Source of the DNA: Temnothorax longispinosus
Lineage: Eukaryota; Arthropoda; Insecta; Hymenoptera; Formicidae
Length of the DNA: 64,000 bases
Assembly: GCF_030848805.1 (NCBI RefSeq)
Contig: NC_092358.1
Coordinates: forward strand, 14,052,433 to 14,116,432
Direction: 5' to 3'
The first letter of the stretch is position 1. Each line of letters opens with the position of its first letter. The notes under the pieces are model-generated. The model was not told the DNA's origin. It was given only the letters and a program-made list of their open reading frames with translations, and did no database searches. Below are positions 43,595-57,457 of this stretch, piece by piece. A program made the position numbers and the translations under genes.

Positions 43595-45968
43595 CGGGAA
43601 AAACCCGGCATCAGCAATTTATCTCCACGAAATACCGGCCCGCGGGGTGGCTGGCCACCGCCCCGAGGTCAAACCGGAGGCACACCGGCCAGAACGAAGT
43701 CCAGTCCGCTGCCCAAGGACAAATTGAAGGTGTCGCTACGCCGCCGAGGGACCATTGCGCGCCCCCGAAGGATCCACCTTACGACGATCCTGCGTTAGAA
43801 TATCGCGCAAGCTTGCAAGCTCGCTCCCGATTGGTCGGCACGCCCCTACGGAAGGGGGTGTCACATCGATTCCGCAATCGAGCGGATTTAGCGAGACACT
43901 CTCTGGTCGTCCGTCGGCGAGTCCGAACGCTATCAAAGTTTCCTTCTGATTCGCGATAACCGCCCCGAGTCGAATATTCATTTCGTCCTGCGACGATCCT
44001 TGGTACGAGTTGACGGCGAGGAGCCCTACGAGGAGGCATCGCATCTGTGAGGTTGCCCGCAAGTACTTAATACCGACATGTAACGCCACGACGCCGCCCT
44101 CCGGTGCGCGCTCTCGTCCGGGATTACGTTTGTAATATCGCGACATGTACGGTTCCTTGAGACCGAGTATCGAATGGCGATCGACAGCGAGAGCGAAGGG
44201 CCTCGGGATGGTATCGTGGCCGCGGAATCGCGATAACGATGTGATAACAAGCCTCTGGAGATTGCGATAGATTCGTTGGCAAAATCCGGTAATGCGAGTC
44301 CGTTTTCGTGTAATGTCCGCGCTCGCGGTTGCGTCTCGCGCACACGGTGTTCACGGCGTATCGAATTACCAAATATTGCGTAGGTCGGAATGTCGTCCGC
44401 GTCGGCACATCAATCGCGTCAACGTGCCGTTTAGGTGGGCTAATTGCCTTAGAAAGTTATGCGTGTCAGGATAGTTATGTTCGGATGCGTGTTTCGGTAA
44501 TTGCGTGTAAGAAGTAGTCGTGCGGGCGGGAGAACGTTATTCGCGTGATTTACTCCATTCTCGCGATCGGCTCAGTGCCGTCGTGATTGCGTATTATTAT
44601 TGCTCGCGGTAATTCCGCATATTTTTCCTCGCGTTTGTTCCAGTATTTCGCGCTATGCCGAGTACCTCGGCGTATCATTCTTCGCGTTCGAAAGTCACGG
44701 GAGACAATGTTCCGAATTCGATCAGAATGACTTGCGTTGACTTTGGTTATTACGTGCGTCGATTAAGTCTGTATTTTCGCGTTAGTTATAAGATTTTGCG
44801 TCACCTGGTGATCGCGCCGAAATGTTTCTTGCGTTATTGCGTTGCGTACGGTCGTCATTACGTTGAGCCGCGGCTTACACCACGATTTCACTAGTGTTAG
44901 GTTTAAGATAATTGGCGACAGAATTCTCGTGCGACTCTATACGTGGCGTTCACGCGCTCCGAGCGTGACGTACCGTCCTCTTGCGATCTTTCCTGCGAGA
45001 CCATATTTTCTATTTCCATGATTGTTCCGCGTTTACTGTCGATGTTCCATATTAATTATAAGTTTCGTCCTACTGTATTTCTCTGATCTAATCGCAGCGC
45101 ACTCTACGCGTTCACTATACGATAACGTAATACTCCGTTCATTTTTGGCGTCCGCGCTATCATTATTTTTGTTGTCTCATTTCTGACGCTTGCGTGATTA
45201 ATTACTTGATTTGCTCGATTGACTGAAGCCGAATTGGCATGTATTATTTCACCCGCGAGTTACGCAAGAATAAATGTTACATTATGATTTGTTAATCGCT
45301 TGAGTTCGTAGCCTTATTTATTGTGTGTCACCCCGCCGGAGATCGCGCCGCCCTTCATCACCCCCGCCCCAGCCCTTAGGTCGAGCTAGCCGATTCCTCG
45401 CACATCCGCACGTTTCGTCTCGCGTCTCGTTTCGGTCTTCAGTAGGAGAGTAACAGCCACTCCGAGCCTCAGGCATCTCGCTTGCGGTTAGCGGGGTCGG
45501 GGGGTGCCTCGCTGCCGCAGGGGAAACGCCGTAAGCGGTGGGCGAAGGTGTCGAAAGACGGTGTTAAGGGTCATCGGAAGGGGGGCTACGCGGGGGGAAA
45601 AGTCCCTAGGCGATTTGCTAGGCAAGGGGGGAGCGCGACGCGGGGGGAAGGCTGTTTACTGGTATTTGTGGGGACCTTGTTGGGAGTAAATTCGGACGCG
45701 GGCTTTCCGAGGGGGGGCGCTCGGAGCGGCGCTCGCGCCGTTACCGACCGTTTTGAAAAATCGCGCGCTAATTTTTTTTTGCTCGCGCGCGTCTGGGCGC
45801 GTCCGGACTCGCCCGAACTTGATCGAACTCGTTCGAGGTCGCTCCTCTCGACGTTCCGGGAAAAAAATGCGTTCAAGGTCGTTCGTTTCGCGGGTCTCGA
45901 TCGCCTTTCTTCGTTGTTGTTTTATTCTCGGTCCGAACGTCGTTTCGATCCGCGCCGCGACGGGCCGG

Positions 45969-48049
45969 TGTCACGTCTGACGGTATAATCACCGCTATAT
46001 TCTAGCCGCATAAATTTTTCGATTTCCATCCATATTGCACAGCACCTGAAAACAATATAAGAATAAATAATCACACCTTAACTTAACTGTCAAAACAATC
46101 ACTCAGCTGATGCGAGCACGCGTTCTTAAAGTAGCACGCACAAGCCTAGAGAACATGGCTGCCTTAAGGTACCCTTTCAAGCTTAAGACCCATTTTCATG
46201 AATCACACTATAAACTTTTGGACAATTGCTTGTTAAAACTCCCCAGAATCACTAAAATTGATCGTAAATGAATATTACAAGCTTTATGAGATCCTTTATG
46301 CAATATAAATTCAATTCAACACACGAATAAATACATGTTCCATAAGAATAAACTCAGAAAATTAAAATAAAATATAAATAAATAAATTAAAAGCAGATTA
46401 TTCATAAGAACATAACCTTTTGTGCCTAAAGAATATTATCACGCTAAAATAATAATTATCTTACTAACATTTCTCAAACATAATTGTTATAAACAATTTA
46501 ATTATATTATTAACAAACCTAGCTAATGTGACTACTGAAACCATCACAAAAAGTCAAACAACTTTTGGTCATAAATCATTGTTGGATCTCTCAAAATAAA
46601 CTAATTAACAATAAAATTTATCATAAAAATATTATTAAAGATGATGAATAAAATCACTGCAGACACTCAGCAGAGCATGTCAAGTAACCTCACAAAAACC
46701 CCCACATCATATCTCTTCTTAATTCCGAGATATAATTAAAAATTGTGGAAATCTATAAAACACAAAAATTTTAAACAACCTAAAATAATGCCCTTAATTA
46801 TCTGAACACAAAAGAAACCCCATCTTTTTATCTCTTACCGTTCTCGAGTTATAAATTATTAAAGTTTCACGTCCGCCATTTTGAATTTCCTACTCTTTAG
46901 ACTTACAAAAACCAAATCACTTTTACATTAATATTTTAGTCTTTTATACATTTTAAGACCGAAAAATTTCATTTCTGAACAAAAATTTTGACAATTATTA
47001 TGATAAAAATGGAATCTCTCATACTCCTAAACACCAGTAACGTTAACGCCGATTTTTTATTTAAATTAATTAAACTAATAAATGAGATTAAAAATTGAAC
47101 GTTCGTCCCATGAAAGACGAGGATAGTTTAATACCAGTTCACAGAAAGTAAGACAAGGATAGCCACATAGACTCTTAATAAATTAAAATAAAATAGAAAA
47201 CAAATAGTTTGAAATAAAAACAATATAGACGTGTATAAGGAATAATCATTAGAACCGTTCAATAGAAAAACATTTACTATATAGTTATTTAATTTTGCAA
47301 CTTACTTTTATAAACAATCATAAACAAATTATTGACCATGTCAATAAATATTTTTAATTTATACCTCAGATCATATATAATAACTTTTATATAAGTCAAA
47401 ACCTTATTACTCCATTAACGAAGGCTACACAAGTTTTTTAAAGAAAATACAGGGCCGAATAACGAATTTTCCGATTTAGTGGGAAAATTCTGGCAACCCA
47501 GTCGAACTGCTTGCATAACTATAAAAACCCGTTTCGGTAAATACGAATTTTGACCGCGCACGTAAACTCTGCATCAGTACACCTACGAAAAATGATAATA
47601 ACTTATATTTCTGCAATTGTTTATTTACGAAATATTTGTAACAATAAAATAAAGAATGCTCATAAATAAGATGATATTAGAAATTCGAAACCTTTTAAAT
47701 AAAGCGAACATAACAATATCAATACGCGAATTAAAAAATACCAATTTATTTAATCAATAATTTGTTATTAACAAACACATATATTAATGATGAAAATTTC
47801 CAATGCTATATTATACTTTAGCGAAAGTCCTACAATATATTTCTATACACTCCTATCAAATTCCCAACCATTCGCGAGATATAAAAATAATAAAAATCTT
47901 ATTATATATAAACAATTTAATTTAATTAATTTCCTGTACTAATGAGAATGCTAATCATTCCTACCTGCACGATACATTATTAACATGATATCAGAATCAT
48001 TATTACCACTGCTAAAATCACTTTTATCAACATTACTAAAATTAACAAA

Positions 48050-48111
<62 letters not shown>

Positions 48112-49077
48112 TTACTACAAGTAATATAAATCTCGAGCGTCAAACGCTGAAGCGCCACTCACGAACCTGAGAAAGATAGAATTGTATATGCGTAGCATAA
48201 GGAACGCGAATCCGAGCGAGATGCGAGTACAATCTGAAAAAGAGAAAGAGAGAGTCAGATATACTATAGTAACTGTTAGACGAAGAGAGCAATATCTTTT
48301 ATATTTTAGACATGCTAATAATAACTTTAATTGTATTATTGAATTATTTTAGCCTATGCAAAGTATGTCTAAAGAAACTTAAATAATATTCAACATATAT
48401 TTGCACATTTTAAAATTAAAATATTAAAGATTTCTTATTTTCTTTTATGATAAAAGTCATATTGAAATCGCTCTCAATACAAATCGCTGTTAGACTAGAG
48501 AATAAAAATAGAATTCAGACGAGTCACCTGTATGACTCATTCGAGTGAATCTAGTCTTCGCATAGACCATATATGGACATGTCGAAGCAGAGCGCAACGC
48601 ATGACCATATAAGGTAATGAATTTCAAGATACCACCCTATGACTCATTGCTGGCAAGCGAGCCACACCACTAGAAGTAGACTCACATCCGCTAGACAACG
48701 CCTTATGACTCATTGTAACGAAGTGCGGTCACCTCCCACTACCGTTTCCAAAATTGTATAAAAGCAGAATCTTTCACCCTCTCGACGGAGAGTGTGGAAC
48801 GAGCCAGGAAAGGTCACATATCTTATACTTGTTCCATCCTCCCACATAAACCACTTGTATCGTAAAAGTTCTACAATAAATACCATACTTTTTTATATCA
48901 AAAGAAAGCTAAAGATTATTGAATATCTACCTTCAACGGATCCAAGGAGCCATAATCCACATCGCCGACCAACAGTTAATTATCCTGGGGTTTTACCTCC
49001 TTAACTGCAAGAAAAAGAACCCATCAACGGAGACGTTCTGCCGGATCGAGCCACCTCGCATCACCCAGGACGTCACA
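45969..49077 (-). mobile_element. Element B: inverted copy of A, TSD CCGG
   Basis: This 3109-bp copy is in the opposite orientation, with CCGG at 45965-45968 and 49078-49081. It includes a longer (AT)n tract (48053-48110). A and B form a 3-kb inverted repeat around a 2.4-kb loop. No gene inside. Confidence 0.78.
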
Positions 49078-50098
49078 CCGGACGTGGTTTTCCGGCCCAT
49101 CCCGGCGTATCGAGATCGAGGGAGACGATTCATCTCTTCGTCCGCTCGATTCGTACGATTCGCGATTATTTTTTTAACGCGTGTCTGAACTTGTTCGAGG
49201 TCGCTCTCGTCGTTTCCTCCTTTTGTTTTTTTTCGGAGGATGCGGCGAGCGGTTGTCGTCATTCCGGGAAAAAGCGCATCCGGCAGGGGTACGTCCTCCG
49301 TTGAGATAACGAACGGGGGTATAAATTGAACGGGCGCGCGAACGGCGCGGCAAACGGTTTTTTCTGCGAGGATTCTAGAGCGCAGTCGAGAGTTACTTGC
49401 ACAGATAAAAGTTAATATATCTGTAAAAAATACAGTATGGAAACGGACAGACGCTATTGCTCGTCGATGGTGCGTTTGCTTCGCGGCAGAGAAATTGGAT
49501 TTCGAAACGTACTTGCTGGCAATGACACATGGTGTCCCAATCATTCTGTATTGCATATCACTAGAACTGAACATAATTGGCAGGCTTTGGACTCATACGT
49601 TAAAACATGTTGGTGTATGGTTCGTGGCAGTGTCCGTGATGTTTATGATGAAGGATCAACACACGGGATTATCTGAAGATCACTCGTGCCACATTGGCCT
49701 ATTGGAAACGAGCTCTGTTTACAGTGTAGAGGGGAGTGTAAAATAAAGTGGGATCCGCTAATAGTTGTATCCCCATTCGCTCGGGGGATTCTACCGATGC
49801 CACTTCGATATGTATGAGAGCATAATGAACTACTACGTTTTGATTCACGATAAAACGTGCGAGAAATAGCACACCGCGACGCGTCGACTTAACGAGATAT
49901 CTGATTCGTCGTGAAATCGGAATCGCCGATCTTCGATCTCAGCGGAAATTTTTCGATACTTATGATATCCGCGAGGCTCGCGGTGCACCCCAATGCACCC
50001 CAAGGTGCCCGGCGCGGTCCCTCCCGACACGCATCCGGGACTTCCGTACGCGACACGCAACAATATACCCAAATACGCAAAACAGGTGCCCGGCGCGG

Positions 50099-53000
50099 TG
50101 TCACGTCTGACGGTATAATCACCGCTATATTCCAGCCGAATAAATTTTTTGATTTCCATCTTCATTGCTAGAAGTACCCAGCATCTGAAAACAATATTAT
50201 AATATAATAATCACTCTTTAAATTAACTGTCATGTCACAACAATCACTCAGCTGATGCGAGCACGTGTTCTTAAAGTAGCTGGCATGAGCCTCGAGAACA
50301 TGGCTGCCTAAAGGCACCCTTTCAAGCTTAGGCCCCATTTTCATGAATCACACTATAAACTTTTGGACAATTGCTTGTTAAAATTCCCCAGAATCACTAA
50401 AATTGATCGTAAATGGACATTACAGGCTTTATGAGACCCTATATGCAATATAAATTCAGTTTAACGCACGAATAAATGCACGTTCCATAAGAATAAACTC
50501 AGAAAATTAAAATAAAATATAAATTAATTAATTAAAAGCAGATTATTCATAAGAACATAACCTTTTGTGCCTAAAGAATATTATCACGCTAAAATAATAA
50601 ATATCTTATTAGCATTTCTCAAACATGATTGTTATAAACAATTTAATTATATTATTAACAGACCTAGCTAATGTGACTACTGGAACTATCACAAAAAGTC
50701 AAACAACTTTTGATTATAAATCATTGTTGGATCTTTTAAAATAAACTAATTAACAATAAAATTTATCATAAAAACATTATTAAAGATAATGAATAAAATC
50801 ACTGCAGACACTCAGCAGAGCATGTCAAGTAATCTCACAAAAACCCTTACATCATATATCTTCTTAATTCCGAGATATAATTAAAAATTACAGAAATCCA
50901 TAAAACACAATTTTTAAACAATCTAAAATAATGCCCTTAATTGTCTGAACACAACAAAAAAAACCCCATCTCTTTATCTCTTACCGTTCTCGAGTTATAA
51001 ATTATTAAAGTTTCATATCCGCCATTTTGAATTTCTTACCTTTTAAACTTACAAAGACCAAATCACTTTTACATTAATATTTTAGTCTTTTATACATTTT
51101 AAAATTAAAAAATTTCATTTCTGAACAAAATTTTGACACTTAATTATTATGATAAAAATGGAATCCCTCATACTCCTAAACACCAGTAACGTTAACGCCG
51201 ATTTTCTATGTAAATTAATTAAACTAATAAACGAGATTGAAAATTGAACATTCGCCCCATGAAAGACGAGGATAGTTCAATACCAATTCACAGAGAGTAA
51301 GACAAGGATAGCCATATAGACTCTTAATAAATTAAAATAAAAATGAAAACAAATAGACGGAGATAAAACAATTATAGAAATACATTCTCTTATATTTCTG
51401 GAAAAACACCACATTAAAATAACTATTATCTTATTAATATTTCTCAAAGCAATTGTTATAAACAATTAAAATTATATCAATACCATTTTACTAACTACGT
51501 CATCAAAATCATCTCGAAAAACCGATCAACTTAATGAAAAAATACTTACTACAAGATTGTTCAATTTTGCAACTTGTTTTATAAACAATTATAAATAAAT
51601 AATTAACCACACTAATAATACCCGTTAACATGTGCCCCAGGTTATGCATAACAACTTTTGTTTAAGTCAAAATCTCGTCATTCCTCTGGTTGAGGCTACA
51701 AAAAATTCCAAAGGGAAAGACACCCGGTATAACGGTTTAGCATGGGAGTTGTGCCATATAATTGATATTTTTCTATCACAACTACCCGAAATTCGACTAT
51801 TTCAAACTTCAATCCTTAATATCTCTTAAATTACGTCTGCAAAAATACCCCGTTTGCATGTAAATTAAGTTTAAACCTTCCTCTTCAAGCCCATATGGAA
51901 AACATAATTTTTAACAATTCGCTACACCTAATTAATTAACGAAATATATACCTCCGTCTGCATTATGACGTACAATTGGCAATTATATATCATGAATATA
52001 AAAACTCGTTCGGGTAAACACGAATTCTGACCGCGCACGTAAACTTTGCATCAGTACACCTACGAAAAATGCTAATAACTTTTATTTCTGCAATTGTTTA
52101 TTTACAAAATATTTATAACAATAAAATAAAGTGTGCTCATAAACAAGATGATATTAGAAATTCAAAACCTCTTGAATAAAGAGAACATAACAATGTCAAT
52201 ATGTGAATTAAAAGGTACGGATTTATTTAATTAATAAATTGTTATTAACAAATACATATATTAACAATAACATTTTCCAATGCTATATTATACTTTAGTG
52301 AAAGTCCTACAATATATTTTCTATACATTCCAATCAAATTCCCAACCATTCGCGAGATATAAAATTAATAAAAATCTTATTATATATAAACAATTTAATT
52401 TCATTGATTTCCTGTACTATGAGAATGCTAACCATTTCTACCTGCATGATATATTATTAACATGATATTAGAATCATTATTACCACCGCTAACATCACTT
52501 TTATCAACATTATTATTAACAAATATATATACTTACTAAAATTAATATAAATATCGAGCGTCAAGCGCCGAAATACCACTCACGAACCAGAAAAAGATAG
52601 GATTGTATATGCGTAGCATAAGGAACGCGAATCCGAGCGAGATGCGAGTATTGTACGATCTAAAAGAGAGAAAGAGAGAGTCAGATATACCATATTAACT
52701 GTTAGACGAAGAGAGCAATATCTTTTATACTTTAGACATACTAATAATGACTTTAATTGTACTATTGAATTATTCTATTGTATGTAAAATATGTCTAAAG
52801 AAACTTAAATAATATTCAACAATATATTTGCACATTTTAAAATTAAAATATTAAAGATTTCTTATTTTTCTTTATGATAAAAGTCATATCGAAACTTTAT
52901 AATGAAAGAAGGTATCGCTCTCAATACAAATCGCTGTTAGACTAGAGAATAAAAATAGAATTCAGACGAGTCACTTGTATGACTCATTCGAGTGAATCTA

Positions 53001-53176
53001 GTCCACGCATAGACCATATATGGACATGTCGAAGCAAAGCGCAACGCATGACCATATAAGGTAATGAATTTCAAGACACCACCCTATGACTCATTGCTGG
53101 TAAGCGAGCCACACCACTAGAAGTAGACTCATATCCGCTAGACAACGCCTTATGACTCATTGTAACGAGGTGCGGT
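50099..53176 (-). mobile_element. Element C: third copy, interrupted by Y
   Basis: It has the same orientation as B and starts after GCGGCGCGG-type sequence (likely TSD GCGG). It aligns with B until 53176, where element Y inserts in the sequence GAGGTGCGGT. By comparison with B the last ~350 bp should lie beyond Y, outside the window. Part of the middle (about 51340-51990) differs from A and B. Confidence 0.72.
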
Positions 53177-54228
53177 TGTAGCCGGACGGGGGAGTTGATT
53201 AACCACGCGTCTCGGAATTCTTAGTTATCACGGTCGCCACTCGATTTTTACCTCGGCCTATCGAGAAAGATACTGATTTATGCGGACAAACCTTTCGCTG
53301 ACTTCACTGATTCCCTTTTCTACGACTCTGTTTCAGCTCCCATCTGTCTCCGGTTCGACTCTCTGGACTTTTGGACCACTGTGTGCTGAAGGGTTTTGCG
53401 CCTCTTCCTGGCTGGATCACCGTCTCTCTGGAGGATTGCGTCGATGGAGGGTTTCGGGCGGCCGACAGGTAAGTAGGTTCGGTATGGATGAAAGTCTTTT
53501 CAGGTTCGTAGCCGCGGATATTATAGCAATAAATGTCACACGTAAGTTTTACGAAAATAGGTAGAATATAATTTATTACTTCTCTTTCAGTTACATGGAC
53601 TTTATAATGAGCGGGATTACGCTGACCGCTGAGCGGGATCGTTCTCGCTCTATGAGATCGCTTGCCAATCGCGAGTTCCGTTCCGTTAAGATACTACGCG
53701 AGAAGTTAGGAAGACGAGTCTATGTGAGTATTGGCTCGATGCGACCGCTCGCATCGAGTCCCGAGAGACGAATCCTCGATCGCTGGGCTCGCTTGCCCTG
53801 CCTCGCTGTCGCTGGGGTTTGCCCCACTACGCGCCCTGACCCTGCTTCCAGGCCTTTCGCACGCAGCTGTGTCAACAGCTTCATTGTTCCTGATCGCACA
53901 TCTGGCCGACACCTGTGTGTTTTCGCACAACTCGCCGCATTCCGCTCGCTCGCTTCTGAATAGCCACATTGTTCTCGGCCGCACATCTGCCGTACACCTG
54001 TGGCTAACTCGCGTGTTTACACTTCCGCATTGCGATCCCTGTCTTCGCACTTTGCGTATTCGCGAAAGCATATTGACGTTTCGCGCTATTCACGGGCGAC
54101 TTTCTCCTCGCCGTAATTTCTAGATGATTCGAGATGCTTTCGCGATCGAAGCTCTATGCTCAGACTTACAAGATAATGTCGCTTGTCCGCGTATCCGCGC
54201 CCCGAATCGTTTGATATTCGGCAAGCCG
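53177..54228 (+). other. Y left end with splice-type sites and open frame
   Basis: CGACAG|GTAAGTAG at about 53469 and CACAC|GTAAGTTT at about 53540, with an acceptor CTCTTTCAG ending at 53590, mirror the arrangement in X. After the acceptor a frame is open to 53963 (MSGITLTAERDRSRSMRSLA from 53607), Arg- and Ser-rich. I do not recognise it. It may be a leader or a small protein. Confidence 0.35.
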
Positions 54229-54397
54229 ATGTTCCGCGATGCTGATACCAGGCTCGCTTAGCATTAAGCGGTTTTCGCTTTTTCACCCCGGTTTAACGTT
54301 ACCGCGCTCCGGCATGCTCGAGACTCGGTAGAACGAGTCTCCGTCGACTCCGCAACGCGTATGCTTAGCATTAAGCGGTTTCCGCTTTTTCGCCCGG

Positions 54398-54570
54398 GGC
54401 CCCTATTCTGTAATTTCTTGCGTTATGATTCCGCTAACGAAACATGCGTTACTCTATAACGCACTACTCTCTAAAATCGTATTCTTTATGCTTCGTTAAC
54501 GCTTTGCGTTATGAGTCCCGTGTTGTTCGGATATCTTCGGAAATATAACGCAAAGGAAGAAGGAACAAAT
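54398..54570. promoter_or_regulatory. Harbinger left-end motif cluster (GCGTTA/TAACGC)
   Basis: GCGTTATG, CTAACGAA, GCGTTACT, ATAACGCA, TTAACGC, GCGTTATG and ATAACGCA lie within about 150 bp of the left terminus. TAAC-core sites fit Myb-type recognition, so they may be binding sites for the element's Myb-like protein. Binding is inference. Confidence 0.5.
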
Positions 54571-56119
54571 GACGTTACAGCTGTAAGCCAATCAGAGTAA
54601 GAAAATATTCTAACCGCCTATTTTAGAGAACTCGCGTGAACTTTTGCATGTGCTATAAGCGGAAGATATATAAAGTAAGTATTTATATATTACTTATTGT
54701 ATATATTTTTTAATTATTGTAGTCTTGAGAGAGATATATACAAAGTAATAATTGTAATAATAGAAATAATTGTTTATAAATTGTACAACCCGTAGCAGGA
54801 TGACGTCTAAAGACGTCTTAATGATGTTTTGTTGACGTTAAAGACATCATTAAGACGTTATTAATACGTCATTTCACGTCACTCTGCTATTTGGGAAATG
54901 ATTAATTTGTCATATGACGTATATGTCGTATATGTATGAGGTTAGTTTGGTTAGGTTATGTGTGTATGTATGTGTGTATATTGTTAATTAAAAGTCAGAT
55001 TAATAAATTAAAAGATATTTTAATTAGTAGTTATTAAATATATTTGAAAATTAAAAAAAACAAATTAATTACAATTTATTTTGATATTATTGTAATTTTA
55101 ATATTATTACAGATATATATATAGCAAAGTATACTTATTGCAAATACATTATAATCCATATTCTTCATTCAATTTATGAAATATATTATTATACTTACAA
55201 TGTATTAATCTGTCATGTTAATCTGTCTTATAATTGAATTGTATATAAATATAACTTAATTAATCTAAAAATTCTACTTTTAATATAATTTTTAATAGAA
55301 TGCAAATGTTCTTTGAATAGTATGGAAGTTAAACCAAAAAAGACAAGAGCTCCTAAAACAAGCAGTATCCAATTAGAATATCTTATTGGATACATGCAAA
55401 GTCACAATGCATTTGCTACTGGAAAATTATTAGGAGCAAGGGGAAAGGCAGCCCACGATACACAATGGCAAGAATTGGCTGAGGAGCTGAATCGCTTAGA
55501 AGGGCCATCAAAAAGTGTAGAAGCTTGGAAAAAAGTAAAATATGAATTCATCTTACATATTTCTCATTTTTAAGTTATTTTCTCACATATTTTTCTCAAC
55601 ACAAAAAAATTTTTTTTTCCATAAATTTTGCATGATGTATTGTAGCTTTGGTGTGATCAGAGGAATCAAGCCAGAGGCCGGGCAGCAAAGGCCAAAGCAG
55701 ATCAAAAACTTACTGGCAACACTGGTAATGCAATCCAACTAAAGGATTTGGATTTACGCATTTTGTCTGTTATTGGTGGCGAATCGTCTGTAGGTCTGCC
55801 TGTAATGGAGATGGGCTTTGGAGAACGACCTGAGGTTTGTTATTTTTTCATTAAAAGTTATATACAAAATATATATAACATGATGTGTCTATAGTGGTTT
55901 TAATTAATTGTGCTGTGCTTACTTTAAGGATATCGCTGATCCGTCTTTGACATTGGGATTGATATCATCTACTGACTTAAATGAATTTATTATTATTCAA
56001 GAAGAACCAAATGTAAATATTACATATAAAATAACGCTGTTATATATGATTGTATATTTTTATATTAAATTGAATATTTCATATAGGCAACAGAAACAAC
56101 TGAGGAGAGTACAAGTGCA

Positions 56120-57457
56120 GGTAAAACTGAAGGAGAGCTCCCTCCTCACCGATTTCGATGAAATTAGGCTTAATCGATTCGTTTTTGCACAAAACGAATG
56201 AATCTGACAGAAAAAAGCCCCGCTCGGCCCCGCGAAGCGAGATATTAACTGTTAAAGTTGACGACTATCAGGTTATGAGACCTGTCATACCGACGCGATG
56301 TAGCGACCACGAACATGCCCTGCGGCCACATGCGCATGCTCCGTAGCCGCACGCGCATGCAAAAGAAGGTCACGTGACAACTGTCTGTTTGGTAAGTACA
56401 TATTTATGTGTACTTTTCACATACCAACTATTCTCTGCTTTAACAAATTATTTATGTTTTGTTAACTTAAACGCTTAATAACTGTAACAGAAATAATTTG
56501 TTAAAGCAGAGAATAGTTGGTATATGAAAAATACATGTAATATGAACTTTTCATATACCAACTATTCTCTGCTTTAACAATTTTATTTCTGTTTCGTTAA
56601 CTTCAACACTTAATATCTGTAACATAAATAATTTGTTAAAGCAGAGAATAGTTGATATATATGAAAAGTAAATATTTATGTGTACTTTTCATATACCAAC
56701 TATTCTCTGCTTTAACAAATTATTTATGTTTCGTTAACTTAAACGCTTAATATTTGTAACAGAAATAATTTGTTAAAGCAGAGAATAGTTGGTATATGAA
56801 AAGTACATGTAATATGAACTTTTCATATACCAACTATTCTCTGCTTTAACAATTTTATTTCTGATTCGTTAACTTCAACACTTAATATCAGTAACATAAA
56901 TAATTGTTAAAGCAGAGAATAGTTGATATATGAAAAGTAAATATTTATGTGTACTTTTCATATACCAACTATTCTCTGCTTTAACAAATTATTTATGTTT
57001 CGTTAACTTAAACGCTTAATATTTGTAACAGAAATAATTTGTTAAAGCAGAGAATAGTTGGTATATGAAAAATACATGTAAATATGAACTTTTCATATAC
57101 CAACAATTCTCTGCTTTAACAATTTTCGGTATAGTTAAACGGCCTGACTGGCAAGTTTTATTAAGTATATCACAACGACGTTTCATATAATATGTCATTG
57201 AGGTTGAGCGCTCAAGTACATCACGTGACCACGGGACATGCGCGCATGTGGTCGCGGAGCATGTCCGTAGTCGCTACATCGCGTCGGTATGACAGGTCTC
57301 ATAACCTGATAGTCGTCAACTTTAACAGTTAATATCTCGCGTCGCGGGGCCGAGCGGGGCTTTTTTCTGCCAGATTCATTCGTTTTGTGCAAAAACGAAT
57401 CGATTAAGCCTAATTTCATCGAAATCGGTGAGGAGGGAGCTCTCCTTCAGTTTTACC
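56120..57457. mobile_element. 1338-bp foldback element, TSD CAAGTGCA
   Basis: Arms of about 215 bp are inverted repeats starting GGTAAAACTGAAGGAGAGCT. CAAGTGCA flanks both sides (56112-56119, 57458-57465). Deleting it with one TSD restores exon 4 of the Harbinger Myb-like gene in frame (TSA to VIQDV). The centre holds palindromic tandem repeats. The family is unknown; an 8-bp TSD with GG ends could be Merlin- or hAT-like. Confidence 0.85.
56395..57125. repeat. ~270-bp palindromic tandem repeat inside the foldback
   Basis: TTTATGTGTACTTTTCA recurs at about 56403, 56675 and 56944 (steps of 272 and 269). Each unit contains ATACCAACTATTCTCTGCTT and its exact complement in alternation, so every ~130 bp the strand folds back on itself. 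No gene. Confidence 0.88.

Larger units (their letters stand above)
40137..50098. other. Segment Z: GC-rich host sequence for elements A, B and C
   Basis: With A and B removed, 40137-40527, 43599-45964 and 49082-50098 form about 3.8 kb of GC-rich sequence. Short frames are open (for example 43736-44146 minus, 43507-43959 plus, 49082-49574 minus) but I recognise none. TCGCG-rich sequence around 44480-45320 resembles the composition of the solo LTR at 2721-4703. GGTGCCCGGCGCGG occurs twice, at about 49997 and 50085. Z may itself be part of an LTR element. No function is claimed. Confidence 0.35.

Noticed and set aside
45482..45988. 168-residue plus-strand ORF in segment Z
   Set aside because: GC-rich composition keeps several frames open; there is no motif, and the frame runs into element B.
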